Numbered from the stretch's first letter, positions 1-11,318 are shown. The stretch is 64,000 bases of DNA from Rhizobium sp. NLR16a (GCF_017948245.1 NZ_CP072865.1:1947501-2011500); one strand, 5' to 3'. The notes: generated by a model from the sequence alone, not told the origin. Made by a program: numbers and translations.

Positions 1-255
1 CTCGCCCATGATCATGAAGGTCGCGTGCTTCTTGTCCCAGCACTCGCCGATATTCGGGCAGCCGGCCTCCTCGCAAACGGTGACGAGCTTGTGCTCCTTC
101 ACGATAGCGCGGGTCTCGGCATATCCCTTGGAGGTCGGCGCCTTGACGCGGATCCAGTCCGGCTTGCGCATGACTTCCGTATCCGGCCGATGCGCCTTCT
201 CCGGATGGCGTACGCGCTTGGCGTCAGGATTGATCGTGTCGAGAATGGTCACCAT
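1..255 (-). CDS. lipA: Lipoyl synthase, N-terminal part only
   Basis: Radical-SAM enzyme that inserts two sulfurs into octanoyl groups to make lipoyl cofactor. The visible 85 residues begin [20 protein letters not shown] and run through PDWIRVKAP to the first cysteine cluster ([14 protein letters not shown]), typical of the LipA auxiliary Fe-S site. The CX3CX2C radical-SAM motif lies beyond the window edge. The gene is cut by the window, not broken. Its position downstream of lpdA and the pdh genes fits, since the E2, E1-beta and similar lipoyl domains are its substrates. Confidence 0.95.
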
Positions 256-311
256 TACGGTATCAGCTTTCCGCCGCCCTATGCGGCACAGTCTCTATAG
301 CGCGTCGCGAT

Positions 312-560
312 CTAGCGCCGCACCAGTCGCGCAAGGAATATCAGCAGGCAGGCGCCGAGGAAACCCGTCACGAAATAGCCGAGCCGTCCGCCGGCCAGCT
401 GAACGTGAAACTGGGCGAGGATGGCGGTGGCGACGACCGAGCCGACGATGCCGAGCACAATGTTCAGGAAAATCCCGTATCGGGCATCCATCAGCTTGCC
501 GGCGAGCCAGCCTGCAAGTCCGCCGATGATGATTGCCGAAATCCAGCCCACGCCTTCCAT
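312..560 (-). CDS. GlsB/YeaQ/YmgE-type small membrane protein
   Basis: 82-residue, strongly hydrophobic, glycine-rich protein with three predicted membrane segments: about residues 5-20 (WISAIIIGGLAGWLAG), 29-50 (GIFLNIVLGIVGSVVATAIL) and 58-78. The GGLAGWLAGKLMDARYG pattern is characteristic of the transglycosylase-associated GlsB family, stress-related inner-membrane proteins without a defined biochemical activity. It lies between lipA and a second member of the family and is probably transcribed with it. Family assignment is firm; function is not. Confidence 0.8.
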   Translation of the reverse strand: MEGVGWISAIIIGGLAGWLAGKLMDARYGIFLNIVLGIVGSVVATAILAQFHVQLAGGRLGYFVTGFLGACLLIFLARLVRR

Positions 561-583
561 GCCTGTCCTGACCTCAAACTGCG

Positions 584-838
584 CTACGCGACCGCCCTTG
601 CGACCAGCACCACGATGATGGCGCCGACCGTGGCGTGGATGATCTGCACGACCAGCGCGTTTTCAATGCCCAGCGAAATGCCGAGCGCGCTGAACAGATA
701 ACCGCCGACGAAGGCGCCGATGATGCCGCTCAGCAGGCATCTGATCAGGCCGCCGCCACCGACGACCAGACTTGCCAGGAAGCCCGCAACCAGACCGATC
801 AGCAAAAACACCAGCAACGCCTGCGTCTCCATAGACAT
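584..838 (-). CDS. GlsB/YeaQ/YmgE-type small membrane protein, second copy
   Basis: 84 residues starting MSMETQALLVFLLIGLVAGF, with three hydrophobic segments. It shares the family pattern (VAGFLASLVVGGGG, then SGIIGAFVGGYLF) with the adjacent 312-560 gene but diverges enough to be an old paralogue. The start at 838 is chosen over an in-frame start further upstream because AAAGGAAATCATC directly precedes this ATG. The gene lies 75 nt downstream of lpdA. Confidence 0.8.
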   Translation of the reverse strand: MSMETQALLVFLLIGLVAGFLASLVVGGGGLIRCLLSGIIGAFVGGYLFSALGISLGIENALVVQIIHATVGAIIVVLVARAVA

Positions 839-913
839 GATGATTTCCTTTCGCTTTTTCCACCCGACCGGAGCGACTTCCCGCTCCGGCAAAAAAGGGC
901 GGCCCCGAAATTC

Positions 914-2359
914 TCAAGCGTTCAGCACACGGCCATAGGCATCGAGCACCGCTTCCTTCATGGTTTCCGAAACCGTGGGATGCGGGAAGATCGTATGCAT
1001 CAGCTCTTCCTCGGTCGTTTCGAGGTTCATGGCGACGACGAAGCCCTGGATGAGCTCGGTAACTTCGGCGCCGACCATGTGGGCGCCGAGCAGCTCGCCG
1101 GTCTTCTTGTCGAAGATCACCTTCACCATGCCCTGGTCTTCGCCGAGCGCGATCGCCTTGCCGTTCGCCGCGAAGGAGAAGCGGCCGACGCGAATGTCGC
1201 GGCCCAGTTCCTTGGCCTTGGCTTCGGTGAAACCGACGGAAGCGACCTGCGGGTTGCAATAGGTGCAGCCGGGAACCTTGCCCTTGTCTGTGGGATGAAC
1301 ATTCGGCAGCCCGGCGATCTTTTCGACGCAGACGACGCCTTCATGCTCGGCCTTGTGCGCCAGCATCGGCGGGCCGGCGACGTCGCCGATCGCATAGATG
1401 CCGGCGACATTGGTCTTGCCGTAACCGTCCGCGACGACGCAGCCGCGGTCGGTCTTGATGCCGAGTGCCTCGAGGCCGAGGTTCTCGATGTTGCCCTGAA
1501 CGCCGACAGCCGAAATCATCCGGTCCGCGGTGATCTGCTGCACCTTGCCGTCCGACGTCTCGACATGCGCCGTGATGCTTCCCGCACCCTTCTCGACCTT
1601 GGTCACCTTGGCACTGGTGAAGATCTTGAGGCCGCGCTTTTCCAGCTGCTTGCGGGCGATAGCGGTGATTTCGGCATCCTCGACCGGCATGATGGTCGGC
1701 ATGACTTCGACGACCGTGACGTCGACGCCCATCGAGCGGTAGAAGCTGGCGAATTCGATGCCGATCGCACCCGAGCCCATGACGATCAGCGACTTCGGCA
1801 GCGCGTCCGGCTTCAGCGCTTCGAAATAGGTCCAGATCAGCTTGCCATCCGGCTCGATGCCGGGCAGCGCGCGCGGGCGGGCGCCGGTCGCGATGATGAT
1901 GTGCTTGGCGGTATAGGTGCCCTCGCCCTTGACGTTCTTCGGCAGCGGATGCTGCGGCTCGACAACAGGCTTCGACGACTTGCCGACGACGATCTCGCCG
2001 GGCTTCGTCAACTTCGCTTCGCCCCAGATGATGTCGATCTTGTTCTTCTTCATCAGGAAGCCGACGCCGGCATTCAGACGGGCGGAAACGGCGCGCGAGC
2101 GGCCGACGACGGCCTTGGCGTCCGGCTTGACCGTGCCTTCGAGAACGAGGCCGAAATCCTTGAAGTGATTGGCATGATCGAGCACCTCGGCCGAACGCAG
2201 CAACGCCTTTGTCGGAATGCAGCCCCAGTTCAGGCAGATGCCGCCCATATGCTCGCGCTCGACGATCGCGGTCTTGAGGCCGAGCTGGCTGGCGCGGATG
2301 GCGGCGACATAGCCGCCCGGACCGGAGCCAATGATGATGACGTCGTAGGATTCAGCCAT
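914..2359 (-). CDS. lpdA: Dihydrolipoyl dehydrogenase (E3)
   Basis: FAD flavoprotein that re-oxidises dihydrolipoamide with NAD+ for 2-oxoacid dehydrogenase complexes. 481 residues, a normal length. It shows the FAD-binding GSGPGGYVAA (11-20), the redox disulfide CLNWGC (C42, C47), an NAD-binding GSGAIGIEFA, the ATG-containing linker and the C-terminal dimer domain with the catalytic HPTVSE. It closes the pdhABC cluster after two small unrelated genes and most likely supplies E3 for that complex. Confidence 0.97.
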   Translation of the reverse strand: MAESYDVIIIGSGPGGYVAAIRASQLGLKTAIVEREHMGGICLNWGCIPTKALLRSAEVLDHANHFKDFGLVLEGTVKPDAKAVVGRSRAVSARLNAGVGFLMKKNKIDIIWGEAKLTKPGEIVVGKSSKPVVEPQHPLPKNVKGEGTYTAKHIIIATGARPRALPGIEPDGKLIWTYFEALKPDALPKSLIVMGSGAIGIEFASFYRSMGVDVTVVEVMPTIMPVEDAEITAIARKQLEKRGLKIFTSAKVTKVEKGAGSITAHVETSDGKVQQITADRMISAVGVQGNIENLGLEALGIKTDRGCVVADGYGKTNVAGIYAIGDVAGPPMLAHKAEHEGVVCVEKIAGLPNVHPTDKGKVPGCTYCNPQVASVGFTEAKAKELGRDIRVGRFSFAANGKAIALGEDQGMVKVIFDKKTGELLGAHMVGAEVTELIQGFVVAMNLETTEEELMHTIFPHPTVSETMKEAVLDAYGRVLNA

Positions 2360-2377
2360 GTGTTTCCTGCCCTTTTG

Positions 2378-2959
2378 TTACGCTGCGCTGCGGGTCATGA
2401 GCACCCACGCGTGTCTCTTGCTGTTTTCGAAGAGCGGCACGGCATCGGCACGCGCAGCCTCCAGAAATCCGTTTCTTCCATAAAGCGACAGAGCCGCCTC
2501 GTTATCACTTGCGGTGATGAGACTGACCGGGCGGTAATCCGCCCTTTCGATCTGATCGTCCAGCAGCCTGCGCCCGATGCCGATGCCGCGCAGATGGCGA
2601 TAGACGCCGAGACTGCCGATGAACCAGCTTCCCACCACCGTCTTCTGCAAGGCGAGCATCGGCTCTGTCGCCGGGATCGTCGCCTCGATATCGCCTATGC
2701 CTTCATCGAGCGCATGGCCGATCGCCACACCGGCGACCTCGCCATAAGCCTCGGCGATCACAGCATCCCGCCAGCCGCCGACAGCCTGCTCCTCACTCAT
2801 TTTCAGCCGCCCCCGCTCCAACGGCGTGTCGCTGACGCCATTCGCCACATCGGCAAACCAGAGCCAGGAGGCAAACCCATGCGATGCGATATCCGCCAGG
2901 ATCGCCAGCTCCGAGGCATCGCGCCGTGAGGCCTGCCGCAGGGCGATGAAGGCGGTCAT
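2378..2959 (-). CDS. GNAT-family N-acetyltransferase
   Basis: 193-residue acetyl-CoA-dependent transferase of the GNAT fold. The acetyl-CoA pyrophosphate-binding motif GIGIGRRLLDDQ is at roughly residues 125-136, followed by the C-terminal strand-helix-strand segment (LITASDNEAALSLYGRNGF). The substrate cannot be read from sequence. It sits 18 nt upstream of lpdA and 4 nt downstream of the SGNH hydrolase on the same strand, so the three are probably co-transcribed with pdh. Confidence 0.85.
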   Translation of the reverse strand: MTAFIALRQASRRDASELAILADIASHGFASWLWFADVANGVSDTPLERGRLKMSEEQAVGGWRDAVIAEAYGEVAGVAIGHALDEGIGDIEATIPATEPMLALQKTVVGSWFIGSLGVYRHLRGIGIGRRLLDDQIERADYRPVSLITASDNEAALSLYGRNGFLEAARADAVPLFENSKRHAWVLMTRSAA

Positions 2960-2963
2960 ATCC

Positions 2964-3605
2964 TCAGATCCCCAGCATCATCCGCACGATCGATTCCAGG
3001 CCGCGCCCGAGCGCACGCGTGTTCTCCGCATCGAGATGAATGCCGTCGATCGGCGTGGTCTTGGCGACGGAGTTGCCGTCGAAAAAGCCGCAGCCGAGTT
3101 CGTCGGCAAGGTCACGGTAGAGTGTCGCGAGCTTGGCAGATTCCTCGATGCCGCCGGGAAAGGAGGCGGCGAAAGGCACATTGCCCGTCGCGCAGATCGC
3201 CGGCGGCGCCACGATCAGGATCTCCGGCCCGTCGAATTCGAAGGGCCAGGCATGATTGCGGATCAGCCGCACGAGGCGGCTGATGCCTTGGCATGCGGCG
3301 AAGGCCGAACCGGCAACAACCGGCTTCATGTCGTTGGTGCCGAGCAGCAGGATGACGAGATCGAGCGGCGCATGTGTCTGCAGGATCGTCGGCAGAACCC
3401 GCGCACCGTTGCGGTCGCAATCGGCGAGGTGATCGTCGAAAGCGGTCGTGCGACCGTTCAGGCCTTCGGCGATGACGCGCGCCTCGCTGCCGAGCGCTGC
3501 CTGAAGCACGCTCGGCCAGCGATTCTTGTACTCATGACGGCCGATCGTCTCGGCGTCATAACCCCAGGTCAGCGAGTCGCCATAGCAAAGAACGGTCTTG
3601 GTCAT
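2964..3605 (-). CDS. SGNH/GDSL-type hydrolase (arylesterase-like)
   Basis: 213 residues from MTKTVLCYGDSLTWGYD. The four SGNH blocks are visible: GDSLTWG (nucleophile Ser), a glycine in the second block, GTNDM (oxyanion Asn) and DGIHLDAE (Asp/His). No signal peptide, so probably a cytoplasmic esterase or lipase. A longer in-frame reading extends 30 codons upstream but would overlap pdhC; the ATG at 3605 starts exactly at the conserved first strand. Substrate unknown. Confidence 0.85.
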   Translation of the reverse strand: MTKTVLCYGDSLTWGYDAETIGRHEYKNRWPSVLQAALGSEARVIAEGLNGRTTAFDDHLADCDRNGARVLPTILQTHAPLDLVILLLGTNDMKPVVAGSAFAACQGISRLVRLIRNHAWPFEFDGPEILIVAPPAICATGNVPFAASFPGGIEESAKLATLYRDLADELGCGFFDGNSVAKTTPIDGIHLDAENTRALGRGLESIVRMMLGI

Positions 3606-3624
3606 TTCCGCCTCCGCTTCGCTA

Positions 3625-4971
3625 TCAGACAAGCATGCCCATCGGGTTTTCGATGTAGCCCTTGAAGGCCTGGAGCAGCTCGGCGCCGAGCGCACCGTCG
3701 ACGCAGCGATGGTCGGTCGACAGCGTAACGCTCATGACCGTGGCGATCGCCATTTCGCCGTTCTTGACGACGACCCGCTGCTCGCCGGCGCCGACCGCGA
3801 GGATCGTCGCGTGCGGCGGGTTGACGACGGCTGCGAAGTTCTTGACGCCCATCATGCCCATATTCGAGACCGAGCTGGTGCCGCCCTGGTATTCCTCGGG
3901 TTTCAGCTTGCGGTCCTTGGCCCGCTTGCCGAGATCGCGCATCTCGTTAGAGATGACGGACAGCGTCTTCTGCTCGGCCTTGCGGATGATCGGCGTGATC
4001 AGGCCGCCGGGGATCGAGACGGCGACGCCGACATCGGCGTGCTTGTGCTTGACCATGTTGCTGTCGGTCCAGGAGACGTTTGCATCCGGAACATCGCGCA
4101 GCGCCAGCGCCATGGCCTTGATGACCATGTCGTTGACCGAGAGCTTGTAGGCCGGGGCATTGTCCTTGCGCGGGGCCGCATCGTTCAGCTGAGCGCGCAG
4201 CGCCATCAGAGCATCGAGCTCGCAATCGACGCTGACGTAGAAATGCGGGATCGTCTGCTTGGATTCGACCAGGCGCCGGGCGATCGTCTTGCGCATGCCG
4301 TCATGCGGCACGAGCTCATAAGAACCCGGTTCGAAGAGCTTGAGCACGGCTTCCTCGGAAGCGCCCTTCGGCGCTGCAGCGGCCGGGGCCGGAGCGGCCT
4401 GCGGAGCGGAAGCAGCAGCGGCCGGAGCCGGCGCAGCCTTGGCTCCACCGCCGGCAACGGCGGCTTCGACATCGCTCTTGATGACGCGCCCATGCGGGCC
4501 GGAGCCTGCGACAGCGGAAAGATCGATACCGGCTTCCTTGGCGAGACGGCGGGCGAGCGGCGAAGAGAAGGTGCGGTTACCGCCTGCCGAAACCGATGCC
4601 GGTGCAGCGGCGGCAGCCGGAGCGGACTCAGCCTTCGCCGGTGCAGCCTCTGCCTTCGGAGCGGGGGCGGCTTCAGCCTTGGCCGGCGCGGCGGAGCCGG
4701 CACCGCTTGCGGCGGCGGCGACATCCTCACCGTCAGCGGCGAGAACCGCAATCAGCGCGTTGACCTTGACGCCTTCGGTGCCGGCCGGAACGACCAGCTT
4801 GGCAACCGTGCCTTCATCGACGGCTTCGACTTCCATCGTCGCCTTGTCGGTCTCGATCTCGGCGATGACATCGCCAGACCTGACCGTGTCGCCTTCCTTG
4901 ACCAGCCACTTGGAAAGATTGCCTTCTTCCATGGTCGGAGAGAGGGCGGGCATCGTGATATTGATCGGCAT
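3625..4971 (-). CDS. pdhC: Pyruvate dehydrogenase E2, dihydrolipoyl acetyltransferase
   Basis: Core acetyltransferase of the pyruvate dehydrogenase complex. 448 residues in the usual order: one lipoyl domain with the modified lysine K43 in [11 protein letters not shown], a long Ala/Pro/Lys hinge (about 80-130), the E1/E3-binding domain ([15 protein letters not shown], then [13 protein letters not shown]) at about 132-172, a second Ala/Pro linker, and the catalytic domain ending with HRCVD (H421, D425). It follows pdhB by 15 nt and is the last of the three structural pdh genes. Confidence 0.97.
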   Translation of the reverse strand: MPINITMPALSPTMEEGNLSKWLVKEGDTVRSGDVIAEIETDKATMEVEAVDEGTVAKLVVPAGTEGVKVNALIAVLAADGEDVAAAASGAGSAAPAKAEAAPAPKAEAAPAKAESAPAAAAAPASVSAGGNRTFSSPLARRLAKEAGIDLSAVAGSGPHGRVIKSDVEAAVAGGGAKAAPAPAAAASAPQAAPAPAAAAPKGASEEAVLKLFEPGSYELVPHDGMRKTIARRLVESKQTIPHFYVSVDCELDALMALRAQLNDAAPRKDNAPAYKLSVNDMVIKAMALALRDVPDANVSWTDSNMVKHKHADVGVAVSIPGGLITPIIRKAEQKTLSVISNEMRDLGKRAKDRKLKPEEYQGGTSSVSNMGMMGVKNFAAVVNPPHATILAVGAGEQRVVVKNGEMAIATVMSVTLSTDHRCVDGALGAELLQAFKGYIENPMGMLV

Positions 4972-4986
4972 CGAAATACCCTCCCC

Positions 4987-6366
4987 TTATTTGTAGCAAA
5001 CGGCCTTCACCGCATCGACGACTTCGCCGACATTCGGAAGGGCCAGCTTTTCGAGATTGGCGGCGTAAGGCATCGGCACGTCCTTACCGGCGATCGTCAG
5101 GATTGGCGCATCGAGATAGTCGAAGGCCTGCTGCATGACGCGGGTGGCTATTTCGGTGCCGACGGATGATTGCGGATAACCTTCCTCGACGGTGACGAGG
5201 CGGCCGGTTTTCTTTACCGATTCGATAACGGTCGGCAGATCCATCGGGCGGATGGTGCGAAGATCGATCAGTTCGACATCGATGCCGAGCTGTTCGAGCT
5301 CGGCGGCCGCCTTCGTCGCATAAGTCATGCCGATGCCGAAGGACACGACCGTGACGTCCTTGCCCGGGCGATGGATGCGCGCTTTGCCGATCGGCAGCAC
5401 GAAATTATCGAGCTTCGGCACGTCGAAGTGCTGGCCGTAGAGAATTTCGTTTTCGAGGAAGATGATCGGGTTCGGGTCGCGGATTGCCGCCTTCAGCAGG
5501 CCCTTGGCGTCGGATGCCGTGTAGGGCATGACGACTTTCAGGCCGGGGATGGCGCTGTACCAGGCGGCATAGTCCTGGCTGTGCTGGGCGCCGACGCGTG
5601 CGGCGGCACCGTTCGGGCCGCGGAAGACGATCGGAGCGCCCATCTGGCCGCCAGACATATACAGCGTCTTGGCGGCCGAGTTGATGATATGGTCGATCGC
5701 CTGCATGGCGAAGTTGAAGGTCATGAATTCGACGATCGGGCGAAGGCCGGCCATGGCGGCACCGACGCCGACTCCGGCAAAGCCGTGCTCGGTGATCGGC
5801 GTATCGATGACGCGGCGGGGGCCGAATTCCTGCAGCAGGCCCTGCGTGACCTTGTAGGCGCCCTGATATTCGGCGACTTCCTCGCCCATGACGAAGACGT
5901 CGTCGCTGGCGCGCATTTCTTCGGCCATGGCGTCGCGCAGCGCTTCACGCACGGTCATTGACACCATTTCGGTGCCAGCTGGAATTTCCGGGTCATTCGG
6001 AACGACAGCCTTCGGCTCGGCCGGAAGCGGCGCTGAGGCCGAACCGGTGTTGGTCGGCTTTTCTTCCTGGGCCACCTGCGGAGCGGCGGCGGCCGGCTTG
6101 GCGGAAATATCCGAAGCGGATTCGCCGTCCTGCAGCAGCACGGCAATTTTGGTGTTGACCTTGACGCCTTCGGTGCCGGCGTCGACCAGCAGCTTGCCGA
6201 TGATGCCTTCGTCAACGGCTTCGACTTCCATCGTCGCCTTGTCGGTCTCGATTTCGGCAATGACGTCGCCTGAAGTGACCTTGTCACCTTCCTGCTTCAG
6301 CCATTTGGACAGCGTGCCTTCTTCCATGGTCGGAGAGAGGGCGGGCATGAGGATATCGATAGGCAT
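4987..6366 (-). CDS. pdhB: Pyruvate dehydrogenase E1 beta with N-terminal lipoyl domain
   Basis: 459 residues, about 130 longer than a stand-alone E1-beta. Residues 1-78 form a lipoyl domain almost identical to that of the adjacent E2 (lipoyl lysine K43 in [11 protein letters not shown]). An Ala/Pro/Glu linker leads to the transketolase-type E1-beta domain from about 135 ([31 protein letters not shown], and the C-terminal domain [17 protein letters not shown]). This lipoyl fusion is known in rhizobia and some other alphaproteobacteria. With E2 it gives two lipoyl sites per E1-beta/E2 pair. Confidence 0.97.
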   Translation of the reverse strand: MPIDILMPALSPTMEEGTLSKWLKQEGDKVTSGDVIAEIETDKATMEVEAVDEGIIGKLLVDAGTEGVKVNTKIAVLLQDGESASDISAKPAAAAPQVAQEEKPTNTGSASAPLPAEPKAVVPNDPEIPAGTEMVSMTVREALRDAMAEEMRASDDVFVMGEEVAEYQGAYKVTQGLLQEFGPRRVIDTPITEHGFAGVGVGAAMAGLRPIVEFMTFNFAMQAIDHIINSAAKTLYMSGGQMGAPIVFRGPNGAAARVGAQHSQDYAAWYSAIPGLKVVMPYTASDAKGLLKAAIRDPNPIIFLENEILYGQHFDVPKLDNFVLPIGKARIHRPGKDVTVVSFGIGMTYATKAAAELEQLGIDVELIDLRTIRPMDLPTVIESVKKTGRLVTVEEGYPQSSVGTEIATRVMQQAFDYLDAPILTIAGKDVPMPYAANLEKLALPNVGEVVDAVKAVCYK

Positions 6367-6381
6367 GGGTTCCCTCCCCGA

Positions 6382-7428
6382 TTAAAGCAGAATGTCGGTA
6401 TAGAGCTCGGATGCATCCGGCTCCGGATCGGCCTGGGCGAAGTCGGCGCTGTCGGCGACGATGTCGCGGACATCCTTGTCGATCGCCTTCAGATCGTCTT
6501 CGGAAGCCCAGCCCTTTTCAATGAGGCGCGCCTTCACCTGCTCGATTGGGTCCTGCTCGGAGCGCATCTTCTGCACTTCTTCCTTCGTGCGATATTTCGC
6601 CGGATCGGACATGGAGTGGCCGCGATAACGATAGGTCAGCATTTCGAGAATGATCGGCCCCTTGCCGGAGCGGCAATGTTCTAGCGCCTCGTCGGCCGCC
6701 GCCTTGACGGCGCGAACGTCCATGCCGTCGACCTGAATGCCGGGAATGCCGAAACCGGAGCCGCGCAGCGAATAGTTCGACTGGGCGGTGGCACGGGCGG
6801 TCGAGGTGCCCATGGCGTAACGGTTGTTTTCGACGATATAGACGATCGGCAGCTTCCAGAGCGCCGCCATGTTGAAGCTCTCGTAGACCTGGCCCTGGTT
6901 GGCAGCGCCGTCGCCAAAATAGGCGATGGCGACATTGCCGTTGCCGCGGTAGTGGTTTGCAAAAGCAAGCCCCGTTCCGAGCGAAACCTGGGCGCCGACG
7001 ATGCCGTGACCGCCGTAGAAATGCTTCTCTTTCGAGAACATGTGCATCGAGCCGCCCTTCCCGTGGGAATAGCCGCTGCGGCGCCCGGTCAGCTCCGCCA
7101 TGACGCCGCGCGCCTCCATGCCGGTTGCCAGCATATGGCCGTGGTCGCGATAGGCGGTGATGACCTGATCGCCTTCCTTCTGTGCCATCTGCATGCCGAC
7201 AACGACGGCTTCCTGACCGATATAGAGATGACAAAAGCCGCCGATGAAGCCCATGCCGTAAAGCTGACCGGCCTTCTCCTCGAAGCGGCGGATCAGTAGC
7301 ATCTCGCGATAGGCCTTGAGTTCCTCATCCCGATCGAAGTCGGCTACCGGGCCTCCATTCGATGCTTTGGCTGCTGGTTTTGCTGCAGTTTTGCGGCTGG
7401 AAACGGTCGCGGTCTTTCGCGGCGCCAT
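6382..7428 (-). CDS. pdhA: Pyruvate dehydrogenase E1 alpha
   Basis: 348 residues. It decarboxylates pyruvate with thiamine diphosphate as an alpha2beta2 partner of PdhB. The TPP motif GDGAANQGQ...ENN spans about 172-202, and the phosphorylation-loop region YRGHSMSDPAKYRTKEE is present. The Lys/Ala-rich first 25 residues are a flexible tail. First gene of the pdhABC cluster, 15 nt before pdhB; the 145 nt between it and ftsB should carry the operon promoter. Confidence 0.97.
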   Translation of the reverse strand: MAPRKTATVSSRKTAAKPAAKASNGGPVADFDRDEELKAYREMLLIRRFEEKAGQLYGMGFIGGFCHLYIGQEAVVVGMQMAQKEGDQVITAYRDHGHMLATGMEARGVMAELTGRRSGYSHGKGGSMHMFSKEKHFYGGHGIVGAQVSLGTGLAFANHYRGNGNVAIAYFGDGAANQGQVYESFNMAALWKLPIVYIVENNRYAMGTSTARATAQSNYSLRGSGFGIPGIQVDGMDVRAVKAAADEALEHCRSGKGPIILEMLTYRYRGHSMSDPAKYRTKEEVQKMRSEQDPIEQVKARLIEKGWASEDDLKAIDKDVRDIVADSADFAQADPEPDASELYTDILL

Positions 7429-7551
7429 TCAACCCTCCCTATGGGTTTGTCGTTTCTCGGTGGCGCGTACCATAGGGAAGAAATATGACCACAGCAATGC
7501 CATAATTGCATGGCTCGTATTCGTCGCTAAATCATTGAAAACAAATCGGGA

Positions 7552-7584
7552 ATTCCAATTAACCCGATTTCGGTTAATTGGAAT
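7552..7584 (-). terminator. ftsB terminator overlapping its stop codon
   Basis: Perfect 13-bp inverted repeat (arms 7552-7564 and 7572-7584, 7-nt loop) whose upstream arm contains the last codons and TAA stop of ftsB. A T-rich stretch follows on the minus strand about 8 nt beyond the stem. Probable intrinsic terminator for ftsB, and perhaps a barrier protecting the pdh promoter. Confidence 0.65.
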
Positions 7585-7894
7585 AATGGTTGAAAATGAC
7601 GATCTCGTCCGCGCGCGACATATTCAGCTGATATCGCGCCTTTTCGTCCAACATATCCTTGTCGAGCGAGCCATCACTCAGCAGCGCGACCTGGCTTTCC
7701 AGATGTTCGCGCTTCGCCTTAAGGACGGCAAGCTCCCTTTCGCGCGCGACGCGCTGACGCTCGAACGTCTCCGTCGCCCGCAGGCCATAATCGCCATGGA
7801 TGCAATGATAACCGAAATAGGAAAGGAAGGCGACCGTCATGGCCGGAATGACGAAGCGGCCGAGCTTTCTCTTCTTATGATGCTTTGTCCACAT
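7574..7894 (-). CDS. ftsB: Septum formation initiator FtsB/DivIC
   Basis: 106 residues. A basic N-terminus is followed by a single membrane segment (about 13-32), a coiled coil (about 38-75, with repeated Arg/Glu heptads such as RQRVARERELAVLKAKREHL) and a short C-terminal tail with YQLNMSRADEIVIF. This is the bitopic layout of FtsB/DivIC divisome proteins that bridge FtsL and FtsQ. It lies between eno and pdhA, a common place for ftsB in alphaproteobacteria. Confidence 0.88.
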   Translation of the reverse strand: MWTKHHKKRKLGRFVIPAMTVAFLSYFGYHCIHGDYGLRATETFERQRVARERELAVLKAKREHLESQVALLSDGSLDKDMLDEKARYQLNMSRADEIVIFNHYSN

Positions 7895-7985
7895 ACACGC
7901 ATGCTCTTGAACGCATTACCAATTCGCTCAGCATAACGCGCAGAGATTAACCGTTCATTGACCGTAGAAAGCGCGCACGAAAAAA

Positions 7986-8007
7986 CCCGCGCCGGGTGGC
8001 GCGGGTC
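7986..8007 (-). terminator. eno intrinsic terminator
   Basis: GC-rich 9-bp perfect stem (arms 7986-7994 and 7999-8007, 4-nt loop) followed on the minus strand by a run of T. It sits about 20 nt past the eno stop codon. Confidence 0.85.
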
Positions 8008-8029
8008 GAGCCGTTGAAAATCGGAACGA

Positions 8030-9346
<1,317 letters not shown>

Positions 9347-9445
9347 TCATAATCGAAGGCGTGCAAATTACAATGCCGCAATTTCCGGCCTCCGAACCAG
9401 CATTCCGTCGTGGCCTAAACCACGAACATGTCAGCTTGTTGAACG

Positions 9446-10291
9446 TCAGGACTTGGCGATCGCATCGAAGGCAAGCAGCTTCTCGAGCAGTCGCGGCATG
9501 TCCTTGAGATAAACCATATTCGGGCCATCGGACGGCGCGTTGTCGGGGTCCTGATGGGTTTCGAGGAAGACGCCGGCAATTCCCGTCGCCACTGCCGCGC
9601 GCGCCAGCGTTTCCACGAACTCGCGCTGGCCGCCGGAGGAATCGCCCTGCCCGCCCGGCTGAGCGACGGAATGCGTCGCGTCGAAGATGACGGGAGCGCC
9701 CATCGCCGCCATAATCGGCAGCGAGCGCATGTCGGAGACCAGCGTATTGTAGCCGAAGGAAGCGCCACGCTCGCACAAGAGCACATTCGGATTGCCGCTG
9801 GCGTTGAGCTTCTTCAGGACGTTCTTCATGTCCCAGGGGGCGAGGAACTGGCCCTTCTTGACATTGACGGCACGGCCGGTCCTTGCGGCGGCGATCAGTA
9901 GGTCGGTCTGACGGCAGAGGAAGGCCGGGATCTGCAGGACATCGACCACCTTGGCCACCTCGGCGCATTGCTCGGCCGTATGGACGTCGGTTATGACCGG
10001 AAAGCCGAATTCCTTCTTGAGGTCGGCAAAGACCTCCATGCCCTTTTCCAGGCCGATGCCGCGCTCGGCCGAGAGCGAGGTGCGGTTGGCCTTGTCGAAG
10101 GAGCTTTTGTAGACAAGACCCATGCCAAGCTTTGCGCAAAGCTCCTTCAGCGTGCCGGCGACCATGAAGGCGTGGTCCCGGTTCTCCATCTGACAGGGGC
10201 CGGCAATCAGCGACAGGCGGGCGGTATTGGAAAAGGTGACCTGACCTTCGCCTTCGCCGATCCTGACTTCGGAATTCGTGTCGGTGCTCAT
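9446..10291 (-). CDS. kdsA: 3-deoxy-D-manno-octulosonate 8-phosphate synthase
   Basis: Condenses arabinose-5-phosphate with PEP to Kdo-8-phosphate for lipopolysaccharide. 281 residues of the DAHP-synthase fold, with [33 protein letters not shown] and the C-terminal [11 protein letters not shown]. It overlaps the upstream VOC gene by 4 nt (ATGA), implying translational coupling. Enolase, which makes the PEP it uses, is the next gene downstream. Confidence 0.97.
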   Translation of the reverse strand: MSTDTNSEVRIGEGEGQVTFSNTARLSLIAGPCQMENRDHAFMVAGTLKELCAKLGMGLVYKSSFDKANRTSLSAERGIGLEKGMEVFADLKKEFGFPVITDVHTAEQCAEVAKVVDVLQIPAFLCRQTDLLIAAARTGRAVNVKKGQFLAPWDMKNVLKKLNASGNPNVLLCERGASFGYNTLVSDMRSLPIMAAMGAPVIFDATHSVAQPGGQGDSSGGQREFVETLARAAVATGIAGVFLETHQDPDNAPSDGPNMVYLKDMPRLLEKLLAFDAIAKS

Positions 10292-11184
10292 CGTGTTTCC
10301 TCGAAGGCGAAGAGCGCACCCTGCCCGGGCGTAGACTTCACCAGAATGCGATTGTTCTTGCGCGTGAATGTGATCCCGTTAGCACCCAAATGCGCTTCTG
10401 TCACGGCAAGATCGGCGACGGTGAAGAGGATTACCCGGCCGCGCAGACCACGATCGGCGGATGAGACGGCAAGCTCGAAATAGGCCTCCAGCCCTTCGGG
10501 CGTCATCAGGCTGATCTTCGCATTTGATGCCGCGATATTCACGCCGAAACCGGTTTTCTCCGCCGCCGCCTGCCCTATCGCAAGCCCGACGAAGGCGGCG
10601 AATGCCGCCGGGTCCGGCGCACAAAGCGCGATCTCGGCAATGCCGATCACGCCATTGGCATGCGTCTCCAGCGCGGCGCGATCTGTCGGGAAGGAATTGA
10701 TGCGCTGGCAGGTAAAGAGAAAGAAATCGGGTGCGCGCAGATCAGCTGCAAAGGCCAGCTTGAAGCTGCCGACGGTCTCCGAACCATCCGGCATCCGCAT
10801 CGGCCGGCTGAATTGCAACATCTCGCCGGCGCTCGCGCCGTTGCTGACGAAGCGCTTATGATCGAGGCCGGCATCCTCGCTGAGGAAGGCCAGCGCAGAC
10901 AATCCCTCCTCGCCGCAGCGGAAGCGGAAGGCGCGATTGCGGGCGATGAAGACATTGCCGTGGCGGGCCGCTGCCTCGCTCTCCTCGACGCTCGCCACGC
11001 CAAGCGGCTCCAGATAGGTCTTGTCGGCGAAAAAGACGCAGGCATTCTCCGTTCCGAAGGGATGGCGCCCATCGGCGGCGACGGTGAAACCGAGCTTGCC
11101 GAGCCTCTCACGCGCCAGATCGATATTGACCACCGGCAGCACGACGTGATCCAGCGGATGCGACTTGGCGGAATGCGCGTTCAT
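10288..11184 (-). CDS. VOC/glyoxalase-like family protein
   Basis: 298 residues from [20 protein letters not shown], a typical first strand of a vicinal-oxygen-chelate domain, with a second related module in the C-terminal half ([13 protein letters not shown] onward). The start at 11184 is preceded by a strong AGGAGG 6 nt away. Function is unassigned. It is translationally coupled to kdsA by an ATGA overlap, so it is expressed with LPS synthesis, but nothing in the sequence ties it to Kdo chemistry. Confidence 0.8.
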   Translation of the reverse strand: MNAHSAKSHPLDHVVLPVVNIDLARERLGKLGFTVAADGRHPFGTENACVFFADKTYLEPLGVASVEESEAAARHGNVFIARNRAFRFRCGEEGLSALAFLSEDAGLDHKRFVSNGASAGEMLQFSRPMRMPDGSETVGSFKLAFAADLRAPDFFLFTCQRINSFPTDRAALETHANGVIGIAEIALCAPDPAAFAAFVGLAIGQAAAEKTGFGVNIAASNAKISLMTPEGLEAYFELAVSSADRGLRGRVILFTVADLAVTEAHLGANGITFTRKNNRILVKSTPGQGALFAFEETR

Positions 11185-11318
11185 GATATCCTCCTGAAAG
11201 GGGCAAAGATGTGCGACAGCCCCTCCCCGAATGCAAGCGATGTGCGCCAATCCCGTCGAATGAAATTAAAAATCTCGACGAGTTGGCCCGAAGTTTTACG
11301 GAAATTTAGCTACTTGCG

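Noticed and set aside
635..2929. Very long open frame on the plus strand, opposite lpdA and the GNAT gene
   Set aside because: It mirrors high-G+C coding sequence on the minus strand, has a His/Asp/Arg-rich composition typical of antisense shadows, and no family motif.
3598..5169. Long plus-strand open frame opposite pdhC
   Set aside because: Antisense artefact of an Ala/Pro-rich high-G+C gene; pdhC is unambiguous.
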